Assembly: GCA_028386065.3 (NCBI GenBank)
Contig: JAKUCV010005751.1
Location: 115,901 to 179,900, forward strand
DNA: 64,000 nucleotides
Direction: 5' to 3'
Origin: Turnera subulata
Lineage: Eukaryota; Streptophyta; Magnoliopsida; Malpighiales; Passifloraceae
Shown: positions 1 to 10,729 of the stretch, one piece after another
Numbering within the stretch: position 1 is the stretch's first letter
Layout of the letters: every line of letters begins with the position of its first letter
The notes under the pieces: generated by a model
Database searches by the model: none
The model's input: only the letters and a program-made list of their open reading frames with translations
What the model was told of the DNA's origin: nothing
Program-made: the position numbers and the translations under genes

Positions 1-1015
1 GGCAAATCAGGCCTTGGCTCCAAAGGCTGCAACACGTTCTTCTCCATACACTTCTTGAGCATCTTCCCCAAGAACATAGGGAGAGGGGTAAATTCCCTTG
101 GTTTTGACCAAATCTGTGCTGGTGCCTGGATGGCGACATGATTCACCTCAGCAGACCTGTTTCCTTGGGTTACATTGAAATTCCTCTTAGATGTTGAAGC
201 ATCCAAACCTTGATCCTCCCCGAGTTGATAACATCCTCCAATTGTATCCTCGCCGCGATAACAGCCTTGAAGTTGGCATAATAATTTCCAACCATGCGGT
301 CGTAATAAACTGGCTGGAGAATCTTGATTACCATTTGCACTTGATCCTCTTCAGTGGGTCTATTCACCATCAAGGACGCCCTGCCGCACCACCTTGAAAT
401 GTAAGCAGAAAAAGTTTCCTGTGTTTCTTGTTTGGTCGCCTTGAGATCCCTCTTGGTCACATCCACTCTAGTACTGTAGCTATATTGCTTCAAGAACTCC
501 CTACAGATGTCCACTTTGCTCTCATCGAAGGTCCTGAACCATCTCAAGGTTGCTTCCGACAAAGTCCTTTGAAACAAATGGGTCATCAGTTCAGACCCGA
601 TCCCCATAGGCTGCAACATCCTAACATAGATTTTCAAATGAGTCGTAGGACATCCCATTCCATTGAACTTCTTGATCTCTGGCAACTTGAACTTCTTAGG
701 TAGGTGGGCTTCGGGGAACAAAGACAGGCTATCTAAGTTCCAGTCATCCTCTTTTCTCTTCATGGCCTTCAATAACTCTTCTACCCTTCTAAATCGCTCC
801 TCATCCCCATTGGGTTCTTGCGCCACCGAATCATCATCTTGGACTATCACCACATTATTCCCAATGCCTGGTTTCGAGGCATGCCCCCCATCACTCCCAA
901 TGGGCGCCATCTTCCCTTTCTTCAAAGCCAGTAGTTCATCCCTGATATACGAATCTTTCAGTAGGTCCAACGATTCCTCAGCCACATTCGTCTTTGTACC
1001 ATCTTCCTCACTCAT
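1..1015 (-). pseudogene. gag: gag polyprotein of the Tat/Ogre-like element (frameshifted, continues off window)
   Basis: Structural capsid gene of an LTR retrotransposon, starting with ATG at 1013-1015. Residues 1-90 are acidic and low-complexity. The conserved gypsy gag core (retrotrans_gag type) follows from about residue 105: LPEIKKFNG, then TTHLKIYVRMLQ, LRWFRTFDE, FLKQYSY, KQETQETFSAYISRW. The open frame closes at 170 after 281 codons, but the expected continuation is found one frame over (NVTQGNRS, then REFTPLPMFLGKML near the window edge), so there is a single frameshift near base 178. Leader and primer site lie directly upstream. The pol part is outside the window. The element is defective in gag at least. 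Confidence 0.8.
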
Positions 1016-1507
1016 CTTGCTCTAGTATTTGGATCGCAAGTGTCAGGGTTTTGGTACTCAGGAGGTTTCCTGACGTACACATCTTTTGTTGGTTTCTCTT
1101 AGGTATGCAAAAATAAAAGGGGCACTCTATTTACATATACTTGAATTCACAATAATAATCACCCAAATGCACGTACCACTTATTGATTCATTATGCATGA
1201 GATGTTCAGGGTATCTAGCTGGTTGGGGGCTAAACATTGCCACTAGGGAATAGTTTGACCTACTCACATGTGATAATGGATATCGCGTGAGGTCCAAGGC
1301 CCATTAATCCCCATCACTGCTAAGCATCGAGAAACGGGATCACTCAAGCCGCTATCGCTTAAGGAAAGCATTGTAGCAGACTCGGATTCCCTCGCCCTCT
1401 TATGGTAGAGGCTTCACATCAATTGTCATAAAAGCAAGGCATTTATGATGGCACATAAAGAGGCATACAAAATTCAATGATTACACAAAGTTTCTTAAAC
1501 CCTCAAA
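1016..1507 (-). other. Untranslated leader between primer site and gag
   Basis: About 490 bases between the primer binding site and the gag ATG. No reading frame or RNA gene is recognisable. This is where packaging and dimerisation signals of the retrotransposon RNA would lie, but none can be assigned by eye. Confidence 0.5.
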
Positions 1508-1526
1508 GTCCCTAGTGGAGTCGCCA
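1508..1526 (-). other. Primer binding site (minus-strand tRNA primer)
   Basis: On the minus strand the bases TGGCGACTCCACTAGGGAC follow two bases after the LTR end. TGGCGACTC is the primer site start typical of Tat/Ogre elements, thought to pair with a tRNA-Arg. It fixes the LTR boundary and the element's orientation. Confidence 0.7.
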
Positions 1527-1528
1527 GT

Positions 1529-3336
1529 TGTGAGAACCCGACCAAAAAACATTTGGGTCTCCTCACCTTTCCCTTTACACCTTCATCTTAACCAACACCC
1601 ATTATCTTTGGAGTCGCCACCCCAATTTTATTATGGGATAAAATTCGGGAAAACCCCGTTCCTCAATCCCATGACTCCACTCAAAGCAACTGATTAATGA
1701 ACCAAAGATAATGGGCCTGGGGGTTCGTCATGGATGGGAAGGTGTTAGGCACCCGTCCATGTTGGGGCGAAACTTTGTGCGATCGGAGAATATTTGTATG
1801 CCTTATGCAAGTGCGTGTACAGTGTGAAAAGAAATCACAAAAATGATGAAATTGAAACAAAAAGAGACTAAAAATATTTGGGCTTGATTCTCTACCACTA
1901 GAGACCACCTACGTACCTCGGCGACCGACTTCAAAGCCCACGTAGTTCTTGTTCTATCATAACAACAATCAGATCATCAAAAGCATCATCAAATCATCAA
2001 GCAAATCATAAACTCAAAGGGTTTAGGAATACCTCTTGTAGCCCTCCTCTAGCTCCTTGGATTGGGTTGTGTTCTCCACCCACTTTCTTCCCACTACTTA
2101 GCTCAATTTTTTAACCCCCTCTTGATCTACCCTTGCTGGATTATTGTTAATGCTTCCTACAAAATTCCTCCAGAGTTTCTGCCCAAAAGAAGATTTCTAG
2201 ACTTGGAGAAGTAGAGTTTCTCCAATCAACAAAGCTTATAGGAAGTGTGTGCAAAATGAGACATTGATCCACCTGAAATGTGAATGGGAGGCCCTATTTA
2301 TAGTGTTCTGGGAAGTGTAGGGGCGTGGACCTGCTTAATGACCAAGATTGCAGCCAAAAATATGGGCCAAAACCGTGTAGAATCAAATTAGGGTTGAAAT
2401 CGGAGGAAATCGGGCGTTTCTGGGCATCATGATTGCCATGGCCAGGGGTGATTTGCTGGATGGCCGCCAGGCCCGACGGTCATCTGTGGATGGCCGCCCG
2501 GACCTGGCATTCATCCCGCCATGACCGCCCGACACTCTTGCATTCCCCCGTTCTTTCCTTTTTTGCTCCCGATTTCCCATAATGCCTCCCTAATTTGATT
2601 CAATCATGTAATCAACCCCTAATCAACCTAGAATCACCTCTTTTCCTGATTACTACTACTCCCAACCATCTCCTAATTGATTAATACGCATTAAATCCCC
2701 ATTTTATGCACAAATCATACCCGTAGCTTTCGCAGTAGCTTCATCAATACTCCCTACTAAATAAACGGCCTGCTCGGGCACAAGAGAGGTTTATAGAGAA
2801 TAGGTTTGATTCGGCTTTGTCCTTTACTGGACAATTCCGGACTGTTTCCCCACGCTTGTTGTATATAGCTAGCGTTAGAAGAGCGTTGATGATCCTAAAA
2901 CTCATTTCCCATTAGAAGATGATTTAACTCCAATTTTCCACAAAAATCAGAGCTAAAATTGGTCTGCAAGTAATATGTTTATGAGCTATTCAACTCTGGA
3001 AAAACCATATCCCATTAACTTGCGCTTCTAAATTCACTCCTAACCCAAAAATAAATCATCTCAATATAATTGGGTTGAAAATAAATAAGAAAGCCCAAGC
3101 AATGAAATAAAATATATTTTAGTACATTAGACCTTAACATATTTTTACCCTAAGATTAAATCATCTGATTAATTCTAGTGTTCAAACACATAATTTACCA
3201 TAATATATTTATTCTACTAAATTAAATTCTTGTTATGTCCTAACCCAAGACCAAATTATCTCATTGATCCTAATGTTCAAGCATGTTCAAAATTCAAATT
3301 GGAAGAATGTTTGTGGGTCAAATTTGGGTGTTCACA
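1529..3336 (-). repeat. 5' LTR of the Tat/Ogre-like element
   Basis: The block is bounded by perfect short inverted ends: TGTGAGAACC at the left and GGTGTTCACA at the right of the plus strand. On the minus strand it runs TGTGAAC...TCTCACA and is followed by the primer site. Length is 1808 bases, within the range for Tat/Ogre LTRs. It includes a GTGCCTAACACC segment (near 1745-1760, minus strand) that recurs in LTRs of this branch, and a TATA box. The long ORF-free stretches inside it are LTR sequence. Confidence 0.75.
2294..2303 (-). promoter_or_regulatory. TATA box of the Tat/Ogre-like LTR
   Basis: The minus strand reads CTATAAATAG, a near-ideal plant TATA box, about 1 kb into the LTR. RNA start is expected around 2260-2270, which makes the stretch from there to 1529 R plus U5. 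Confidence 0.7.
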
Positions 3337-4117
3337 GGACCTACTAGAAAAGAAGCTGACACAATGATCGTTCCATCCATGGAAACCCTTAGCTGGCTTT
3401 CTAGAAGTGCAGTAAATCGGGCAAGCATGGAATCAGTGCACGTCCTTTGGGTTTTACATGGGATGCAAGAGGTGGAAGTGGCTGAGATGGGTGGAGATTG
3501 GGTCTTAGTTAGCTTCCCATCTAACGACTACATGACACAGTTTTTCCATCAACTGTATGATTGGATTCCATTGTGGTTTAGCGGCTTTAAGCCATGGCAG
3601 AGTCGGGTCAGGGCTATTAATCGTCGGTGTTCGATAGAGGTGCCGGGACTGCTACTAACTGTCTGGTGTCAGGAGATTTTTTAGCTCATTTGGTCTATCT
3701 TTGGGAGATTGCTGAGGGTTCACTCCGAGACAGAGCTTCGTCAAAGGTTGAGTGCGACGAGATTGAAAATTATAACGGAAAAAGGCGGTGTCATTGACAG
3801 GGGGATGAAGATGAATGTGTTGGGTCATGCTTACAAGTTGGAGATTGTGGAAGGGGGTTGGAGCGAGGATGCAAATAATTCTAGTCTATTCTCCATGGCT
3901 ACGAATAAGGAACAATGTGAGGAGGGTGTCTCCGATGAGATGCCGGTGACCAGCGTAGGAAGGGCACAATCAATGGAGAGAGGAGAAAATCAATAGATAA
4001 TCCCGGTGATGAAGGGGAATCCTTTTGGTTTAATGCCGATAATCTCGGAGAATGCATTAAGGGGCAAGTCTTGCGCACCGTTGGTGACATGAGGGGAAGA
4101 TATGATAGTTGACAAAT
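3337..4117 (+). pseudogene. LINE ORF1 fragment (DUF4283-like nucleic-acid-binding protein)
   Basis: ORF1 of plant L1 elements encodes an RNA-binding chaperone. The translation shows the DUF4283 pattern: MGGDWVLVSFPSND, then WFSGFKPWQSRVRAINRRCS, EVPGLLLTVWCQEIF, and after a stop and frame change HSETELRQRLSATRLKI. The first half is open from 3283 to 3684 and the second from 3709 to 3996 in another frame, so at least one frameshift and one stop separate them. The 5' end is lost to the Tat/Ogre LTR and the 3' end is cut by the solo LTR at 4118. The product is not functional. Confidence 0.7.
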
Positions 4118-4234
4118 TGTCACGCCCCCGCTAAGCGCGACCGGCCAGGTACCTTGCGCACCCACCATGTGCCACAAGGAACCCAAAGGCCTTTCTCCAC
4201 CTCAACCAAAAGTTCGTTGCCTCTGCTCGGCGGG

Positions 4235-5375
4235 TTACCAACAAAGAAATCCGTAGCGTAAAAGGAAGCGACAACCGACAAACGCAAAGGCAACAAAAGA
4301 TAATAAAATGTATCATAACCAATTAATAAAGACAACTCCTCTAATGTCATAAACCATTGCTATGAGGGGCACTACTTCTTACTACACAAGGACATAGTCT
4401 CTATATATAAAATAATACAGTAACGAGACCGACTTGGCTATACCGATCGACCTACTGCCCGTGCCCTCATTCTCGCACCTGTAACTGTAAGACAAGGGGA
4501 GGAAATGGGGGGGGGGGTGAGTATAAACTCAGTAAGTAGAGTGACATAAAAGCAATAACAATGATACCAACACAAGTGGAAAATAACATCCAAACGCACT
4601 CCCCACATGCCACCGTGATCAGCCCACGGGTAAGCTATCGTGAAGTTATACTAAGCCTACCTGCGTGATCTGGTAGCCTTTACCAATATGTTACTCCTTA
4701 GCCCACAGCCACGGGAAGTGCTCGTGACTTGCTATCAAACCACACACGGCCCCCAGTATAACCCCACCATCATCTCATATGACCAAGCAGCCCAGGGGCA
4801 CTGCAGGGTCCATCATCAACATCAATATCATCTTATGCCAATGTCATAGATGAATATGTAATGCATGAAATGCACAACCCGATTATCAGACTCGTCAACA
4901 AGCCAAGGCATCATCATCTTATCATTCAACTTTGCACCATTGGTGCCATCAAATAGCATATTGGGTCATCAACCAACAAGCTAGCACCATCAACCATCAC
5001 ATTATGGCAACCAAACTTACCAAACCATTAAGCACATCAACCAAGCCATTAGGCACATCCTTGCCTAGCGGGTTAGTCACAAAAATGAAATGCGCAGCAC
5101 AGCGAAAGCGAACAAACATATGCAAAGGCAACATAAGATACCAATTGTATCAAAACTCAATATCCACTAATGTTGTAAAATTATTGCTACAAGGGGCACT
5201 AACACTTAATCCAAGACATAACCTCTACGGTGTATAAATATAATTACATAATGAAGAGAGCCGACTCGATTATACCCATCGACCTACTGCCCGTTCACTC
5301 AATCTCGCACCTGCAAGGCAAGGGGAGATATGGGGGGTGAGTATAAATCTCAGTAAGCAAATGTGCACACAAGCA
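4235..5375 (-). repeat. Diverged internal direct duplication in the solo LTR
   Basis: The stretch around 4240-4575 recurs at about 5085-5375 in the same order and orientation: AAACGCAAAGGCAAC versus TATGCAAAGGCAAC, GAGGGGCACTA versus AAGGGGCACTA, CGACCTACTGCCCGT in both, and GGGGTGAGTATAAA followed by CTCAGTAAG in both. The offset is about 820-850 bases. The copies differ at many positions, so the duplication is older than most insertions here. Confidence 0.65.
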
Positions 5376-5957
5376 ATAACCACTCAAGGCATGCAATGCT
5401 CAACAAACGTGCTACCAATCAGCAAGGTATCTAGGATTCCTACTGCCCTGTAATACACACATAAATGAAAATCACAACCCAATCATAGAAACCATATAAT
5501 ATAAACCACAATTAAAACACATAAATCAACCTTACAACAACTCGGGTAGAATCTGGCCTGCAGAGGCAGAGACTTCACCGAGGTTAAACACGAACCTAAA
5601 GGAAGAATCGACCTTGGGCATCAACATCAAAGTTGTACCCCTGCCTCTTATCTTTCCATATCCACAAAAACAATCAATTCCAAGCTCTCTAGCTCCAGAT
5701 ATGGCTCCTACACCAACTCGGGTTCATGCAGCAGGTCTGCTGCAGAACAGTGAACTTTGAGAGTGCATAACTCTCTCATTTCAGCTCCAAAATCCACCAA
5801 ACCTGTTCCCCATTAACTCTATGGAAGTTATCTAACTTGTCGTTTTGGTTTCACTCAATTCCAACCGGTTTTTTGGCCGGAATCCTCATTTTAGTGTCCA
5901 GGGGTCTGTCTGGCCGAGAGCAGAATGCCTAGGCTAACCTCTCCTCCTTTCCCCTCT

Positions 5958-5986
5958 TTTCTCTCTCTCTCTCTCACACACACACC
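5958..5986. repeat. CT/CA compound microsatellite
   Basis: A run of CT dinucleotides followed directly by CA dinucleotides inside the solo LTR. No function is implied. Confidence 0.8.
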
Positions 5987-6796
5987 TATCACGACTTGGT
6001 TCTGATCAAAATGAGTGAGAGGTGCCTGGTTTCACCCCTTAAGTGATGGTAAGTAGGTGAGTAAGCACCTACTTGCCACACTTGCCAACTTGGTGCCACT
6101 TGCACCAAGTTGGTGCCACCTCATGCTTGTTTCCCATCCAATTAGCTTGTGGCAACCAACCTGCTAGCTTGCACACCAATACCACCAACAGCTTATTCCC
6201 GAGCCACACGTCTCATTCTGATTGGTCGGTATGGCCAATTACGTACTTACCCTCATCGAGCCCAATTGTGCACCGACGGGCACATCATTGCCCCGGTTGT
6301 GCACTATTTCGCACCAAATCGAGCCAACCAATAATCCCCTTGGAAAATTGTGCCTCAAATGAATCTATTACACCAAATAATCACATTTCTAGTGTTTCCC
6401 TTCATTTACCGACCGATAGGATAAAATCGAGCACTGGGACACCAAACTAGGCCAACCCGTGCCTTCGGATCACTACGAACCCACTTGTTTGCACTAGGCC
6501 AAGCCTATGCTAACTATCTCATCTCTATCCAACACCAATTCATGTTACCGAGCCTAAGCCCATACTAATGTGCACACCAACACTATTAACAGTACCCACT
6601 TTCTCCCGAATACCCGATCCAACCTACACGAACGTCTCGGAAGGACAAGCTACACCCGGCTCTCATCATGTAAGTACTTCTCTATATTTTGAGGTGTACC
6701 AGGGGTATCACACAAATTTTTGTGCCTACCCTTTCAAAACTTAACCAACTCACAAGACTGAGGCCGAAATCCAAAGAACCAAACTTAGAGTGTTAC

Positions 6797-6861
6797 AGGC
6801 TCCAGTTCTAGGGTAAGCCCAACCCAAACCCTAACCTATAACCCTTTTACTATGTTGGAGG
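6797..6861 (+). other. 65-base LINE fragment between two insertions
   Basis: Short stretch between the gypsy solo LTR and the copia 5' LTR. It ends in GGAGG (6857-6861), which is repeated after the copia 3' LTR (15014-15018) as the 5-base target-site duplication. It is assigned to the LINE by position, since LINE coding resumes after the copia element. It is too short to prove by translation. Confidence 0.5.
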
Positions 6862-8389
6862 TGTTAGTAATATGCCCAAAAGCCAATCAATGGATGCATA
6901 TTTTGAGTCATGTATACACATTAAGATTATTCCAATAAGTATCGTTTATGAGATAAACGCTTGCACATACTTATAACCCTAGAATATTTCATATTCTTAA
7001 ATTGTCCCTAGTCGATTATTATTATGGATGGGTTGTAATAATAAATTAAGACTAGCGTATGTTGAGAGTTGCATATCTGATATGAATTCTACATACGGGT
7101 ACAAGTTAGAGAACTTGTGGACTGGACCGACCCACATAAGAACGCTACATGAAACGTTATATGTTTTGTCGATAGCAGTTCTTATAATGTATTGTCCTTA
7201 GACGTGTGATCATCAAGGTTCCCAATATGTGAGTCATATGCTTTGATATTATTCCTGGTCATCCGTAACTGGATAGACGTAAGGGTAATCATTGGGTATA
7301 TGATGAGTGTGTAGTGGGTTTTGTATGATCCAGAGGGGATTCGTCCAACCCATAAAACGGGTATATTATCGGACTATTTCTTGATAGAGTTGAACCGTAA
7401 ATGCATGGCCATGCTCGGATAATGATATATGATATCATTGGTATCCGTTTTACCGGTTAACTCGAGGATCAAGAAACCGAGATTAAACATATGCGAGATT
7501 GACATATTCCATGTCTCGTGTTTAATCTTGATAATGGGACGAAGGGACGATGACATGTTCCGAGGCACGTGGAATCAGTATTGATCTTTTCGTTCGGGTG
7601 GCAATGATGTGTTGCTAGACGCCGCTCTTTGCTTATAATTGTAAAATGAGATTTTACGATTATTGCCGAACGTACAAGTGCTTATAGGGTCACACACATA
7701 CAGCCGTTGATTCGAGCAGGTGGTTGAACTGTGGTTGGACCATGGTTCAACTAAGGTGTGGTTGGACTGCGGTTGGACCGTGGTTGGATCAGGGTCATTT
7801 TTGGGCTGGTTTGGTTCACTAAATGTCAAATTTTTGAACCAAAACATGCTGAGTTGTGTTGATAATGCTTAGTGGGAAACATGATTATGTGGAGACATAA
7901 TCATGTTGATTAGTGGACCATCATGTTGGCCATTAACTCCACTAATGCATTATGCCTTTGAGGGTTGAGTGATCAGATCACTATTGCTCATCTTCTTCCT
8001 CACACACACTTGTTCTTGAGAGAATTTTCAGAGCTTGAGAAGAGTTCTTAAGTGGTTTGAAAATTGAGAGAAAAACACCGCACACAAAAGCTCCCGGAAA
8101 CCTGTTGCTAGCACACCAGTTCGGGAGAGCTCGGGTTGAAGTCGTGAGACGTTCTTCAACCGATTATAGCGGTTCGTGTGGATACCGTAGAGGGGCGGGA
8201 CTTTTGTCTAGCTCTAGCTGATTCGGTTCTACAGTTGGGTGAAAGACCTCAACCGTTACAGGTATGAAAAATTGTTATTCGGTTTAGCTCCCTTCACATG
8301 GATCCTCCATGTGTATCCGGTATTTCCGCTGCGCATACAAGTTGTATTTTGTGCTTTTGATTGTCAATTGCATGAACTGGATACTTACA
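6862..8389 (+). repeat. 5' LTR of the copia element
   Basis: Begins TGTTAGTAATATG and ends ATACTTACA, directly before the primer site. It has the same length as the 3' LTR. It contains an 11-base minisatellite (see separate entry). No convincing TATA box was found by eye. Confidence 0.92.
7721..7795 (+). repeat. Short tandem array of GTGGTTGGACC-like units in the copia LTR
   Basis: Six or seven imperfect copies of GTGGTTGGACC (variants GTGGTTGAACT, ATGGTTCAACT, GCGGTTGGACC). The same array is in the 3' LTR at about 14345-14420 with a different set of point changes. A repeated protein-binding site in the LTR is possible, but only the repetition is seen. Confidence 0.7.
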
Positions 8390-8390
8390 G

Positions 8391-8402
8391 TGGTAGCGGA
8401 GC
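8391..8402 (+). other. Primer binding site of the copia element
   Basis: TGGTAGCGGAGC starts two bases after the LTR end. It resembles the initiator-Met primer site TGGTATCAGAGC but differs at positions 6-8. The other copia-type elements in this window deviate in the same place. Confidence 0.75.
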
Positions 8403-8677
8403 TTCTTGTGAAGTCCTAAACCGAATTTTTGTGTGTTCATATGTTATATGTGATATAGCTTGAACATGCTAGGCATATGTGATATGTTGTTTTCAATTAT
8501 GTATATGTGATATATGTATTGATGTTTGTGTGTCAAAAGAGTTTTGACGAAGAGAACTTGATTGGTATGTGATATCAATCAAGGAGTTCTTGGCAGTAAG
8601 TCGAAAGAGTTTGACTAGGAAAAACCCAGTGTCGGTTTGTGTTTTGAACGATTGTAGTTCAAGTTCCGCAGGCCCAG

Positions 8678-9321
8678 AACATCGATGTTGGTGGGACTAA
8701 CATCGATGTTCATGTGTTGATTAGCCTTTGACGAGCCGAATTAACATCGATGTTGTGTGGACAACATCGATGTTCTAAGTAGGCTGGTTTTGGCCGAATC
8801 AAAATAACATCGATGTTGAGTTATCAACATCGATGTTGACATGAAGAGGCCTTGGCAGAACTCTCAAAACATCGATGTTTAAGAGTCAAACATCGATGTT
8901 ATTTGAGCTCGGCCAAATTGGTTTGAGTTCCAGAGCTCTAACAACATCGATGTTGTAATGTCCAACACCCATGTTCTTGAGTTCCAGAACCCAAACATCG
9001 ATGTTTAAATGTTAAACATCGATGTTAAATTGCTACTGCCAAAACTTGAATTTTTCAGAAACTCATCAACATCGATGTTGAAAGTTCAACATCGATGTTA
9101 TTGAGCTACTGCCAAAAGTTTTGGAGTTCAAGTTACACACAACATCGATGTTGAAATGTGCAACATCGATGTTATGGAGCTACTGCCAAAATTGTTTGGA
9201 GCTCGAGTTCTCACAGCATCGATGTTGTTATGTTCAACATCGAAGTTATTGAGCTACTGCCAAAGAGTTGGGACAATTTGATTGTCACAACATCGATGTT
9301 CCAAATGGTAACATCGATGTT
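8678..9321 (+). repeat. Array A: ten pairs of AACATCGATGTT palindromes in the copia leader
   Basis: Twenty copies, most of them exact AACATCGATGTT, in ten pairs. Starts: 8678/8699, 8743/8763, 8806/8826, 8868/8889, 8943/8963, 8994/9015, 9068/9088, 9141/9162, 9215/9236, 9289/9310. Spacing within a pair is 20 or 21 bases without exception; pairs repeat every 51-75 bases. From about 9030 the units also share GAGCTACTGCCAAAA. Point-mutated members (8963, 9215, 9236) keep the register. The array lies between the primer site and gag, in the untranslated leader. It is not coding and not a CRISPR array. Confidence 0.9.
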
Positions 9322-9760
9322 ATCATGTATTTTGTTTTTCAAACTTACATGACATCAATGTATGATTTATCAAGAACAAGCATGTGATGTGTAGGAATTA
9401 TATGTTGATGAAAATATTAAGTTCTTAGTTGCCTTCCATGGTANGGTCATCTTAATAGGATTAAGGACTTAGAGGCAAGGAGTTGAGCTAAGTCTATGAG
9501 ATAGACTAGAACAAAGTGTTGTTCACTCAACTATCCAAGAGTTACATGAGATGTAATTGACAAGAGTTGTCTACCTAAATAACTATTGATATATGCGATC
9601 AGCCAAAGCTGACATATGTTGTAGTGAAATATGGATCTTGGCCCACTTATATAGTTGTCTTGATTTATGTAGTAGGAGCACATTTAATAGAATTCCTTGT
9701 TAAATGTATTTGTATGCATGACTCTTATTTGTGTGAGTTGATTATTGTTGTAGAGTTTCC
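9322..9760 (+). other. Rest of the copia leader before gag
   Basis: About 440 bases without a supported gene between the palindrome array and the gag start. It holds one decayed palindrome half near 9349 and a single undetermined base, N, at 9444, the only one in the window. Confidence 0.6.
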
Positions 9761-10729
9761 ATGGGACATAACACTAGCACATTGTCACTGCGATCGGTCC
9801 TTGCGAAGGAAAAGTTAAATGGGAATAACTTCCTGAAATGGTATCGTAACTTGAGGATTGTCCTCAAACAAGAAAAGAAATTGTATGTCCTCGAAGGGCC
9901 CGTTCCGAGTGAACCGGCGCCTAGTGCACCAAGGGCAGAAAGGGATGCTTACAAGAAGCATCTAGATGATGCATTGGATATAGGATGCCTCATGCTTGTT
10001 AACATGGAATCTGAGCTTCAAAAGCATCACGAGAACATGGGGGCGTTCGATATGATCGAACACCTTAAGATGCTCTTTGAGGAGCAAGCAAGGCATGAGA
10101 GGTACGAGACCTCTAAGGCATTGTTCCAATGCAGAATGGCTGAATCATCTCCCGTCAGACCTCATGTGCTTAAGATGATTGGATACATCGAAGGCCTTGA
10201 GGGTCTAGGGTTTCCTTTGCACAAGGAATTGGCTGTTGACCTAGTCCTGCAATCGTTGCCTGATAGCTACGGTCAATTTGTCATGAACTTCAATATGAAC
10301 CATCTTGACAAGTCCTTGTCCGAGTTGCTCAACATGTTGGGAATAGCTGAGCAACAAATGAAGGCAAGTAAATCCAATAGCATATTGATGCTTGGAGGTG
10401 GCAAAGGAAAGGGTAAAGCTAAGATGAAGAAATCCACCAAAAAGTTTGGTGCATCTTCTTCACAAATGTTGAAACCTAAAGGTGGTATTGCAAAGGAAGG
10501 CGAATGCTTCCATTGCAAGAAGTCTGGCCATTGGAGACGGAACTGCCCGGTTTATCTTCAAGAGTTGAAGAAGAAGAAGGGAAGTGAGACTTCCACTTCA
10601 GGTATGTTCGTTATAGAACCGAATATCTCTATCTCTGCATCATGGGTATTAGATACCGGATGTGGTTCTCACATTTGTGTAAATGTGCAGGAACTAAAAA
10701 GAGTAGGAGATTGGCTAAGGGTGAGATAG
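9761..10729 (+). pseudogene. gag: copia gag and start of protease
   Basis: Open for 322 codons. Residues 10-200 are the copia gag domain (UBN2/retrotran_gag_2 type: LNGNNFLKWYRNLRIVL, ALFQCRMAE, LQSLPDSYGQFVMNF). A lysine-rich stretch follows, then the CCHC zinc knuckle CFHCKKSGHWRRNC at about residues 249-262, which binds RNA in the particle. Just before the end is the protease active site WVLDTGCGSH. The frame then shifts: the continuation NVQELKRSRRLAKGE uses the frame of the next ORF. The leader with palindrome array A lies upstream. gag itself looks intact, so it might still supply capsid. Confidence 0.88.

Larger units (their letters stand above)
1..3336 (-). mobile_element. Ty3/gypsy retrotransposon, Tat/Ogre-like, 5' part
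   Basis: Read on the minus strand from the right this is an LTR (3336 to 1529), a primer binding site, a leader of about 490 bases and a gag gene that leaves the window at base 1. Only one LTR is visible. The base block after the LTR (GGACC, 3337-3341) should be one copy of the target-site duplication, with its partner outside the window. The gag type, the TGGCGACTCC primer site and the long LTR all fit the Tat/Ogre branch. The element abuts ORF1 of the LINE to its right, so it probably inserted into that LINE. Confidence 0.8.
4118..6796 (-). repeat. Ty3/gypsy (chromovirus-like) solo LTR
   Basis: On the minus strand the block begins TGTAACACTCTAAG and ends GGGGGCGTGACA, typical ends for chromovirus LTRs. 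No primer site, polypurine tract or coding region lies on either side, and LINE sequence flanks it, so it is a solo LTR of about 2.68 kb. Flanks are CAAAT on the left and GGCTC on the right, so no target-site duplication is visible. It may have arisen by recombination between different copies, or the edges may be eroded. ORFs inside are short and unsupported. Confidence 0.6.

Noticed and set aside
4932..5237. 101-residue ORF in the gypsy solo LTR
   Set aside because: Low-complexity, within an LTR, no start context or domain.
8391..8402. tRNA gene suggested by tRNA-complementary sequence
   Set aside because: Only the 12-base primer complement is present; no cloverleaf can be formed around this or the other primer sites.
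8678..9321. CRISPR-like array of short repeats
   Set aside because: The repeats are 12-base perfect palindromes in pairs with very short, partly conserved gaps, inside a plant retrotransposon leader; there are no cas genes and the sequence is eukaryotic.
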